Part shown: in pieces, positions 15,491 to 21,096 of the stretch
Layout: every line of letters starts with the position of its first letter
Numbering within the stretch: the stretch's first letter is position 1
Virus record (IMG/VR): IMGVR_UViG_3300032217_000663
Location: 1 to 21,096 of that record
Direction: 5' to 3' (one strand)
DNA: 21,096 bases
From: a virus
The notes under the pieces: model-generated
What the model saw: only the letters and a program-made list of their open reading frames with translations
What the model was told of the DNA's origin: nothing
The model's database searches: none
Translations under genes and position numbers: made by a program

Positions 15491-18284
15491 TTACGTCTCC
15501 ATCAAAGATGTAGCAGCGCACTGCAATACCACTAAGCCCACCTACGGCTCCTGCACCAATACGAGTTGGATGTGACTTGCCCTCGTGCTTCAGATACCCT
15601 GCCGTGGTCAAGCGGGTTAAGCTATCTTTAACGTCCACTTGTCTGCTTGTAAAGTACTTACGCAGTTCAGCCACAGGGATTGCCAACGTTTTGGTATCAG
15701 GGTCGTATCGCATTACCAGCTTGCCCTTCGGAGTCATCGCGGGGCGCTCGGGCATACCGCCCTTGGGTGTGTATGCGGCAACCATAGCATTGTTGACGTT
15801 CTCGTTGATGAAAGCGCCAAGTGTTTCTTGTGCAATCGTCATTGGGTTGCCAACGCTGGATGTGTTAGAGGCAATTGATTCGCTAACTACCCCGAGTGCG
15901 TACTGATAAATGCGTGGAATCTCAATGGCAATTAAACCCAACTTTTCTGCAATCAGCGCGCCAACAAAAGCACACGTCAATATGCACGAATAGAAACGGT
16001 CTGTCTGGTCTAGTCCCAGTGCCTTGTCCACCTTGGCTTGCATCTTAGCCAGTAGGTTCATAACGTGGTCGTGGTTGTCAATGATGTATTGGATGTACAC
16101 AGGACCTGCCACGCCGTAGTTAGCGTTCAGTTTGCCAAACACTTCATCAATCTCAGTCTTGCTTGAGCCAGTGTACTTATGGAATGCAACTTCAAGCACC
16201 CGACGAAGCTCGCCATCTGCCGTACTCTTGAGGTTTTGCAGGGCATCCACAACCGAGGCGTTACCTGATGAGATTGTGATGTTGCACCACGTTGTGTTGT
16301 TAACTCGCAACTTATTACTCTGCGATTCCATACGGTGCTTGCCTCGCCCTGAGGTGAATCCATAAGCGTAGTCAGACAGAACCTCTGGCTTCTCGTTGGT
16401 AATCTCATCCACAGTAAATGCAATGCTGTTCATCATGCCAAGCAAGTGCATCTTGGACGCGTAGGTGTCGTCTTGTTTCAGCAAAAGCGTGTCAGGGTTT
16501 CCAAAGATAGAGTTGACCACCATCTGCGCCGTTGACTTGCCAGAGCCTGAGCCGTTGTGCTTGAGGTGAACTAGCGCGCCTTTTACGTTTTGCTTGGGGC
16601 CAATGAACTTCAGCAGAGGTGAGCCAAAGCCAAAGAACAAAGCCAAAGCATGCGGCTCAAGGCCGGGACGGTTGTAGAAGTTAGCGATCTTGCTCCACTC
16701 CTCCAGTGTGCCAGTTGGTTTGAATTGCTCAGCCAACTCTCGTGTACCGCTTGATGGGGGCGCAAGCTTAGTGCCCACTGCCGTGTATTCCAGTTCACCC
16801 ACGACGAAACCAAGTCCGTCAGGTGTCCATCCCATTTGGCTGCGTGTTTTGTTCGCAGCGTACTGCGACTGCAGTTTGCGTAGTGTCGAAGCAAAATAAG
16901 CCATGATTGCATCCAAGTGTTTTCCGTAAGCGACCACACCATTTTTGATAAGTAGGTCGCGCATTTTGTCTTTAGTGAACAGCGTAGTCACCGGCGCGTA
17001 GAACCTGCGGATACCGTCTTGCTTCATGTGCAAGTTAAGCCCCACCATCTCGCCTTCACCGTTGCCGTGCTGATCTGAGTCAAAGAACCGTTCTGTCAGG
17101 TATAGGTCGTATGGGTAGATTTCAACTTCCTTTTCCTCACCATCAGACGTACGTTCTTTTTTGTACACGCCACCTGCCGCACCACGAAAGTATGGGAATG
17201 GGTACGCGGGGATTGACGTTACAAGTGCCGGTGCAAATTCGTCCTCAGGAGTCTCGATGATGTACTGATCGTCCTCAACTGGCGCAGCCTCAATAAACTT
17301 ACCCAACAGAATTGGTGTAGAAATTTTGTGCGTGCAGCCTTCGCAACCAGACGGATTGTTGCTCCGATACCAGTCGCATGTATATGGGCCTTTGGTCTCA
17401 GCCGCTTTAGCGTCCGTATCCGCTGGATTGTATTCGGGATGTCCTTTGGACATCTTGTGGATAGCCCACTGCCCATCTTCACAACGCACGGCAATAGAAA
17501 GCGCGGCACGCCACAACGGTTCTTCAAGCGTAGCTGCATTCGTTACCGCATGTTGGAGTTGCCCACAGCCGGTCTTAGCCGCGCAGCGTATCATGATGCG
17601 TCTAAAAGAACACTTAGGGTACTCGCCACCTACGTCTTTGGACGTTTCGTCCATACCAAACTGCTTAGCCGCACTCAAGTCCATCGCAGGGGCGGGTAGA
17701 TATTCAATAAAGTCAGCAAGGGATACAGGCGCACCCACTGCAATAATCTGTACAGGTCTCGAGGTTTCGTTCTTAAAGTTATGTGTGCCGGGTATGCGTA
17801 AGATACGCGCGGCATCGGCAGTTACCGCAGGGTCAGCAAACAGTTTGTTTTGAGCGCACAAGCGCTTCAATGATTTTGCGTGACGCACCCAATCGGATGC
17901 AGGCACGTCTTCAGTCAAGGGCCAATAAACATGTAAGCCACCACCTGAGTTAACAAGCGTTGGGCTTGGGAGTTGTGTTGCGGTAATGAATACGGATAGT
18001 GCTTGGGCAGCGGCGGCTTGGTCGGCATAGGGCTTACCAGTTCCGCAGTCTAAGTCTAGAAAGAACGCTCGTAAAAACGCTGCGTTATCAACCTTGCGAC
18101 CTGAGTCATCGTTGAATGTGGCGAGTGCGAAGTACGCATCTACGCCTTGAGAATCCATACCCGAACCGACAGCCTCCACGTCTTCAATCGTCCGTTGAAA
18201 CGACTGCTTGACGGCACCTGACCGAATACCCACTGTGCAATAAATGCCTTGCGTAGGTAATACGGATTTGAGAAAGTCAGTCAC
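15438..18284 (-). CDS. Bifunctional primase-helicase: AEP-type primase fused to DUF927-like P-loop helicase
   Basis: A 948-aa replication protein expected to synthesise primers and unwind the fork. The N-terminal domain has archaeo-eukaryotic primase motifs: FFLDLDC with Asp77 and Asp79 (metal ligands), SGGGLHVYW at 113-121 (nucleotide-binding His118), and AARILRIPGTHNFK at 158-171. A helical region (258-290) precedes a zinc-binding cluster C303-x10-C314-x2-C317-x-H319. The C-terminal ATPase has Walker A GSGSGKST (578-585), Walker B FTVDEITN (Asp626, Glu627) and a sensor-like ITISSGN (669-675), with nearby RR 694-695 as a possible arginine finger. The start is GTG 18284-18282 with GAGG 4 nt upstream; no better in-frame ATG exists nearby. 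It follows a terminator and the HTH gene, and its 3' end overlaps the next gene. Comparable fusions occur in plasmid and phage replicons. The polymerase is not in this window. Confidence 0.88.
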   Translation of the reverse strand: MTDFLKSVLPTQGIYCTVGIRSGAVKQSFQRTIEDVEAVGSGMDSQGVDAYFALATFNDDSGRKVDNAAFLRAFFLDLDCGTGKPYADQAAAAQALSVFITATQLPSPTLVNSGGGLHVYWPLTEDVPASDWVRHAKSLKRLCAQNKLFADPAVTADAARILRIPGTHNFKNETSRPVQIIAVGAPVSLADFIEYLPAPAMDLSAAKQFGMDETSKDVGGEYPKCSFRRIMIRCAAKTGCGQLQHAVTNAATLEEPLWRAALSIAVRCEDGQWAIHKMSKGHPEYNPADTDAKAAETKGPYTCDWYRSNNPSGCEGCTHKISTPILLGKFIEAAPVEDDQYIIETPEDEFAPALVTSIPAYPFPYFRGAAGGVYKKERTSDGEEKEVEIYPYDLYLTERFFDSDQHGNGEGEMVGLNLHMKQDGIRRFYAPVTTLFTKDKMRDLLIKNGVVAYGKHLDAIMAYFASTLRKLQSQYAANKTRSQMGWTPDGLGFVVGELEYTAVGTKLAPPSSGTRELAEQFKPTGTLEEWSKIANFYNRPGLEPHALALFFGFGSPLLKFIGPKQNVKGALVHLKHNGSGSGKSTAQMVVNSIFGNPDTLLLKQDDTYASKMHLLGMMNSIAFTVDEITNEKPEVLSDYAYGFTSGRGKHRMESQSNKLRVNNTTWCNITISSGNASVVDALQNLKSTADGELRRVLEVAFHKYTGSSKTEIDEVFGKLNANYGVAGPVYIQYIIDNHDHVMNLLAKMQAKVDKALGLDQTDRFYSCILTCAFVGALIAEKLGLIAIEIPRIYQYALGVVSESIASNTSSVGNPMTIAQETLGAFINENVNNAMVAAYTPKGGMPERPAMTPKGKLVMRYDPDTKTLAIPVAELRKYFTSRQVDVKDSLTRLTTAGYLKHEGKSHPTRIGAGAVGGLSGIAVRCYIFDGDVIGIDETAFAQAENSTNT

Positions 18285-18288
18285 AGAA

Positions 18289-18304
18289 CCTCACTGGGTT
18301 GAGG
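18289..18304 (-). promoter_or_regulatory. Hairpin that could hide the primase ribosome binding site
   Basis: On the - strand CCTCA and TGAGG form a perfect 5-bp stem with a 6-nt loop; the 3' arm TGAGG is the Shine-Dalgarno of the primase GTG start. In addition AACCTC just upstream of the terminator (18348-18343) can pair with GAGGTT (18292-18287), giving an alternative fold that would include the terminator hairpin. Both pairings are visible in sequence; any role in control of translation is inference. Confidence 0.4.
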
Positions 18305-18306
18305 GG

Positions 18307-18340
18307 AAAAAATAGGGGCAACAGTGCTACCTGTCGCCCC
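18307..18340 (-). terminator. Intrinsic terminator between HTH and primase-helicase genes
   Basis: Read on the - strand: GGGGCGACAG, loop GTAGCA, CTGTTGCCCC, then TATTTTTT. The stem is 10 bp with a single G-U wobble and is followed at once by the U-run. It begins 7 nt after the HTH stop codon. There is no T-run on the other side, so it acts in the - direction only. No promoter is evident between it and the primase start, so primase mRNA would come from read-through or antitermination. Confidence 0.85.
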
Positions 18341-18347
18341 ACGAGGT

Positions 18348-18596
18348 TTACTTACGCTTGGATAAACGCGCAATAACTTTAGGCATCGCTGCCTGATGGC
18401 GAGCGCGTGGCACCGATTTACCAGTCAGCCAGTTGTACACGCTCGCACGAGTCACGCCTAACATCTGCGCAATCTCGGTAATTGGTGTACCTTTGTTGAT
18501 ACAGACATCAGCCAACTGCATAACAATCGGCCTCTGGTCTGCGTCTTCAACTTTCTGAATGAAAAGGGTGTCATGCCCCCGCAACCTATTACGCAT
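18348..18596 (-). CDS. Small helix-turn-helix DNA-binding protein
   Basis: An 82-aa protein from ATG 18596, or 89 aa from GTG 18617; neither start has a strong ribosome site, so the choice is uncertain. The C-terminal half is a canonical HTH: ITEIAQMLG (helix 2), turn, VTRASVYNWLTGK (recognition helix), then a basic end ARLSKRK. It resembles small phage repressor or regulator proteins of the Cro/XRE or Fis/resolvase-HTH kind. The start overlaps the end of the candidate ssDNA-binding gene and a strong terminator follows its stop. A perfect palindrome in the promoter of the same operon is an obvious candidate operator for it; that link is inference. An alternative is a DNA-organising accessory of the replication module. 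Confidence 0.82.
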   Translation of the reverse strand: MRNRLRGHDTLFIQKVEDADQRPIVMQLADVCINKGTPITEIAQMLGVTRASVYNWLTGKSVPRARHQAAMPKVIARLSKRK

Positions 18597-19479
18597 CTTC
18601 GTCAGTAGCCCAGTCACTCAAGATGTCAGACACATTCTTTGCCGCAGCAGGAGCCTCAGGCTTAGCTTTAGCGGGAGCGCGTTTCACAGGTTCAGCCACT
18701 TCTTCTGCCTCAACTTTAGCGGCAGGCGCTTCCTTGAATGCTTGTGGTAACGCGGGTGCGCTCTCGGCCTTGGATGGAACCATCTTCAGCTCAATTGCTT
18801 GACGCGCGTCTTCGGTTTGGCTCTGTGCTTTACCCAGTTCCCACTCTTCTTTCGTCAAGGGGCGTACAGCACGGAACTTCAACACGGGCACTGCTTCGGC
18901 TGTGTCGAAGCGAGCTTCGGTCACGATGCCTGTAATCGGAATACCGTGTCCTGACAAGAACTTACCAAAGGCTTGCAATGGCATCTTCTCACCTTCAGCA
19001 CGACCAAAGTATGACTTGGCAGGAACTGACAAGCGGTAGATGTTGCCACCAATGTCGTTCTCCAAAGCCACAGCCAAACGCTTGCTGTAACGGCAGGCAC
19101 GAGCCTTACCATCGCCTGAGCCTTCGATGTTCTGAGGGCAGGTAGCGCACGCTTTGCTTTGTGGGTTAGCCACTTCTTCGTTGGGCACAACGCCTTCGGA
19201 AGACCAGCATGCAGGCTTGATGTCCTTGCCTTCTTCGTATTTGTCTGCATAGAACGTGCGTGTCACGCCTTTGCCAGATGCAATTACCACGAAGTTCATG
19301 GCACGGTCTTCGTTCTTGGCAACTTCTTCGCCGCCTACGACCATGCGCCACACGCCGCCTTTGATTGAGATTTGCTTGCCACCAGAGCTACCTGCGATGT
19401 CTCGGGTAGTAGCGTCGGAAGCTTCGCGCAAATAGTCAGGGATAACGGAACCGGATTTGAAAAGTGTCATGTTACTCAT
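18589..19479 (-). CDS. Candidate ssDNA-binding replication protein with Cys4 site and acidic tail
   Basis: A 296-aa protein starting at ATG 19479 with AAGGA 8 nt upstream. Residues 35-205 look like a beta-rich single domain (SIKGGVWRMVVGGEE, RAMNFVVIASGKGVTRTFYA). Four Cys form a plausible zinc site: C91, C111-x2-C114 and C129, next to KARACRYSKRLAVAL. The C-terminal 60 residues are an Ala/Pro/Lys/Glu linker ending in the acidic, aromatic tail DILSDWATDEDA. OB-fold core, zinc site, flexible linker and acidic tail together recall phage ssDNA-binding proteins such as T4 gp32 (zinc, acidic tail) and T7 gp2.5 (acidic tail). No clear homology to either is visible by eye. The place between a Gam-like gene and the primase supports a replication or recombination role. 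I am confident it is a gene, and less so about its function. Confidence 0.6.
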   Translation of the reverse strand: MSNMTLFKSGSVIPDYLREASDATTRDIAGSSGGKQISIKGGVWRMVVGGEEVAKNEDRAMNFVVIASGKGVTRTFYADKYEEGKDIKPACWSSEGVVPNEEVANPQSKACATCPQNIEGSGDGKARACRYSKRLAVALENDIGGNIYRLSVPAKSYFGRAEGEKMPLQAFGKFLSGHGIPITGIVTEARFDTAEAVPVLKFRAVRPLTKEEWELGKAQSQTEDARQAIELKMVPSKAESAPALPQAFKEAPAAKVEAEEVAEPVKRAPAKAKPEAPAAAKNVSDILSDWATDEDA

Positions 19480-19500
19480 TTTGATTTCCTTAATGGGAAG

Positions 19501-19890
19501 TTACTTGGATGAACGGCGAACCGTGATCGAGTACTTAGCCTCGATATTCACACCTGCAGGCATTTTGTCTGGGTTCTCTTTGACGAACTGTGCAAAGTTA
19601 CCTTGCGCAATCCGACGCTCAAGAAGGTCAGGGGCATCATGCTCACGGATGAATTTGTACATACTGTCCCAGTCACTGGTCCAGTAGCGTGTCTTGACAG
19701 CCCGTGTAAACGAGCCGTATTGTGTTTTGCCACCGTCTTGGCCAGTGGTCTTGCAGATTTCTAGAAGCTCTTGCTCCACTGCGTCCAACTGCTGATCGAG
19801 GTCAGCAATCTCAGCTTCCATCTGCTTCTTGCGCATTTCTTTAGCGTCACGTATTTTGATATATACCTTGACTAACTGATTTGCATCCAT
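19501..19890 (-). CDS. Coiled-coil protein with Gam-like layout (possible nuclease inhibitor/recombination accessory)
   Basis: A 129-aa protein whose ATG at 19890 has AAGGA 7 nt upstream. Residues 10-48 form a charged coiled coil (KEMRKKQMEAEIADLDQQLD). A compact C-terminal part follows, with GKTQYGSFTRAVKTRYWTSD, DLLERRIAQGNF and PAGVNIEAKYSITVRRSSK. A long N-terminal coiled coil followed by a beta/alpha part ending in 'PPG-n-----sItvRr' is the layout of Mu Gam-like host-nuclease inhibitors. Similar short proteins are common next to ssDNA-binding and helicase genes in phages. Homology to Gam is suggested by layout only, so function is tentative. It sits 9 nt after the lipoprotein-like gene and 21 nt before the next, in the same operon. 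Confidence 0.7.
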   Translation of the reverse strand: MDANQLVKVYIKIRDAKEMRKKQMEAEIADLDQQLDAVEQELLEICKTTGQDGGKTQYGSFTRAVKTRYWTSDWDSMYKFIREHDAPDLLERRIAQGNFAQFVKENPDKMPAGVNIEAKYSITVRRSSK

Positions 19891-19899
19891 GGCGAATCC

Positions 19900-20118
19900 T
19901 TACTTGCGGTTCTGTGCCAACAGCGCACAGGTAATGCGTTCTGATTCAGTCTGGTCAAACAAGGCGCATGATGTAACCATAGGGTCGGCACCGTTTGCAA
20001 CGGCCTTCTCCCACTTGTCGCGCCTGTCGTGTGCTCCGTAAGTGCATGAGCCAATCATGACCACAAGCACCACAGCGCCCAGCTTCCAGATGTTTAGCCA
20101 AAAACTATTTTCTTCCAT
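19900..20118 (-). CDS. Small lipoprotein-like membrane protein, first gene after the operon promoter
   Basis: A 72-aa protein from ATG 20118 with AAAGGA 6 nt upstream. Residues 8-24 are a hydrophobic helix (LNIWKLGAVVLVVMIGS), and Cys25 is preceded by IGS, which fits a lax lipobox (I-G-S-C). The n-region is acidic (MEEN) with a single Lys12, so classic signal-peptide processing is doubtful and a simple membrane anchor is equally possible. The remaining 47 residues are soluble, with Cys51 and Cys64 able to form a disulfide outside the cytoplasm (CALF...ERITCALLAQ). It is the first gene downstream of a consensus promoter, so it should be made early. Small early phage membrane proteins sometimes act in superinfection exclusion; here that is only a hypothesis. 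Confidence 0.72.
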   Translation of the reverse strand: MEENSFWLNIWKLGAVVLVVMIGSCTYGAHDRRDKWEKAVANGADPMVTSCALFDQTESERITCALLAQNRK

Positions 20119-20153
20119 ATCATTTCCTTTGAATTACGTTGAACGAGTTTGAA

Positions 20154-20181
20154 ATTATACACTGTCAAATTTCAGTGTCAA
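20154..20181 (-). promoter_or_regulatory. Consensus sigma70 promoter for the replication operon
   Basis: On the - strand TTGACA (20181-20176) and TATAAT (20159-20154) are both perfect consensus hexamers with a 16-bp spacer. Transcription should start near 20147, leaving a leader of about 30 nt to the ATG at 20118. The -35 box lies within the last codons of the SNF2 gene. Two perfect hexamers in this arrangement are very unlikely by chance. Confidence 0.88.
20159..20178 (-). promoter_or_regulatory. Palindromic operator candidate inside the promoter
   Basis: ACACTG, 8-nt centre, CAGTGT: a perfect inverted repeat with 6-bp arms that fills the spacer and touches both hexamers (arms 20178-20173 and 20164-20159). 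A dimeric HTH protein bound here would exclude RNA polymerase. The HTH protein encoded in the same operon is a candidate. The same repeat could also form a weak hairpin at the SNF2 mRNA end, but it lacks a following U-run. Confidence 0.6.
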
Positions 20182-21096
20182 GCTCTTGTTTGTATAAATC
20201 TACCAAACTTAAGTGCAAGTCGATTTTGTTTTGCAGCATGGTGTACATCCGGCGCTCGACCGGACTGCCTTGCAAGTGCGTGACTGTAACTTTGTTTGTC
20301 TGCCCTGCGCGGTGTGCTCGGGAGTTAGCTTGCAAATAAATCTCAGTGGACGCCACTGGACCCCACCAGACAACTTGGTCAGCGCGAGTCAGCGTAATGC
20401 CGTGCGCAGTAGCCTGCGGCACCAACAACAAAATGCGTGGGTCGTCTTCCGTTTGGAATTGTTTAATGATGTCTGCACGTCGTGTAGAAGCAACGCCGCC
20501 ATGAATCGTCTGCACTGTGTATCCTTCTTTGAGCAGAGCATTTTCAACCATCTCAAGCGTGTGCCTATATGGTACAAACACCAATATCTTATGGTCGGTT
20601 TGCTCAATCACATTTAACAACTCAGCCATGCGATTGGCTACGTCAAACTCAACCACACCACCATCATCCGTATACACCGCCCCTTGCGCAACTTGCAAAA
20701 GTTTGTTAAGCATGGCCGCCGCGTTGACCGCTGTAATTTCCGAGCCTGCAGCGATGGTCATCATTTGCTTGCGAAGAGCGTCATAGTACTTAGCCTGCTG
20801 CGCTGTTAACGGAACTTCACGCGTTGAGTACAACAAGTCTGGCAAGTCCAAACATTCTTCCTTGGTGTATCTAATTGCAGGCTGCAATACTTGGTGAACG
20901 GTCTGCTGTGCGTCTTGTCTTGGCACCCATTTGTATTGCGTAAGTTTTAGCATCACCTTGTCACGAAACGCACCGAAGAACCTAGGCACCTTCTCGGGTG
21001 CCACAAGCTTAGCCAAGCCGTATGCGTCGAGCGGAGATTGCGATGCAGGCGTACCAGTCATCATCCATAGGCGGGTTGAAGGTTTAATAAGAGTAG
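20165..21096 (-). CDS. SNF2-type (SF2) helicase/ATPase, C-terminal part (5' end outside window)
   Basis: The frame is open to the right edge, giving 309 residues plus stop. The reading begins TLIKPSTRLWMMTGTP, which is SF2 motif III (the first ATG at 21064 is internal, not the start). The C-terminal lobe follows: motif IV region HKILVFVPYRHTL, motif V-like QATAHGITLTRADQVVWWGP, and motif VI QANSRAHRAGQ with the arginine finger. This is the ordered motif set of Swi2/Snf2 ATPases, which translocate on duplex DNA. Phage members are thought to aid replication, recombination or protein removal from DNA. The N-terminal lobe with Walker A and DExx should lie beyond 21096. Its stop overlaps the operon promoter, so it is probably transcribed from further upstream and reads into the same operon. 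Confidence 0.9.
   Translation of the reverse strand, partial: TLIKPSTRLWMMTGTPASQSPLDAYGLAKLVAPEKVPRFFGAFRDKVMLKLTQYKWVPRQDAQQTVHQVLQPAIRYTKEECLDLPDLLYSTREVPLTAQQAKYYDALRKQMMTIAAGSEITAVNAAAMLNKLLQVAQGAVYTDDGGVVEFDVANRMAELLNVIEQTDHKILVFVPYRHTLEMVENALLKEGYTVQTIHGGVASTRRADIIKQFQTEDDPRILLLVPQATAHGITLTRADQVVWWGPVASTEIYLQANSRAHRAGQTNKVTVTHLQGSPVERRMYTMLQNKIDLHLSLVDLYKQELDTEI

Noticed and set aside
17326-17853. 175- and 123-codon + strand frames within the primase-helicase gene
   Set aside because: They are antisense to conserved primase and zinc-cluster codons, which explain the sequence constraint; start signals are poor and no protein pattern is visible.
18594-18617. GTG start (18617) for the HTH protein
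   Set aside because: It is possible but has no clear ribosome site and adds seven residues inside the upstream gene; ATG 18596 was preferred with low certainty.
20163-20168. Second TTGACA (- strand) close to TATAAT
   Set aside because: It is only 3 nt upstream of the -10 hexamer, too close to serve as a -35 element; it may still matter as part of a protein-binding repeat.
1-21096. tRNA genes, CRISPR arrays, insertion sequences, attachment sites
   Set aside because: No cloverleaf with a conserved TTCGA arm, no spaced identical repeats, no transposase or integrase frame and no terminal inverted repeats were found by eye on either strand.

Overview
This window looks like part of the genome of a tailed double-stranded DNA phage, probably short-tailed (podovirus-like), or of a closely related prophage. 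Genes are tightly packed with 1-30 nt overlaps and small gaps. A late structural/lysis block runs on the + strand and a replication block on the - strand, and the two meet head-on near 15.18 kb. No rRNA, tRNA, integrase, transposase or CRISPR array is visible. The base composition is roughly balanced and most starts carry AAGGA/GGAGA-type ribosome binding sites, which fits a Gram-negative host. The protein style recalls uncultured freshwater or marine phages of proteobacteria, but the host cannot be fixed from this sequence.

Layout, + strand (1-15188): the C-terminal tail of a small gene, possibly a holin, overlaps a GH24 lysozyme. Next come a large tail-nozzle/DNA-stabilisation-like protein and a 115-aa companion. 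Four large alanine/glycine/glutamine-rich proteins of 743, 865, 570 and 1885 aa follow; they look like internal or ejected virion proteins. The 1885-aa protein resembles the 'polyvalent' proteins that phages are proposed to inject with their DNA: it has a zincin-like HExxxH site, two clamp-binding-like motifs and a C-terminal region resembling the LPD38 domain. A hairpin plus T-rich tract about 20 bp after its stop is a plausible late terminator and lies inside the convergent gene.

Layout, - strand (21096 down to 15182): a SNF2-type helicase runs in from the right edge. A consensus sigma70 promoter (TTGACA-16 bp-TATAAT) straddles its stop codon, with a perfect inverted repeat filling the spacer. 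Downstream are a small lipoprotein-like protein, a coiled-coil protein with a Gam-like layout, a Cys4 acidic-tailed candidate ssDNA-binding protein and a small helix-turn-helix protein. A strong intrinsic terminator comes next, then a fused archaeo-eukaryotic-type primase/P-loop helicase and a small basic protein starting at TTG.

Working model (inference): a repressible strong promoter drives the early operon. The HTH protein is a candidate regulator of the palindromic operator, and the terminator after it would set how much primase-helicase is made relative to the upstream genes. The late operon builds the tail and the ejected proteins and provides lysis. Most of the interest lies in the giant polyvalent-like protein, the operator-promoter, the attenuator-like arrangement before the primase, and the candidate zinc-containing ssDNA-binding protein.
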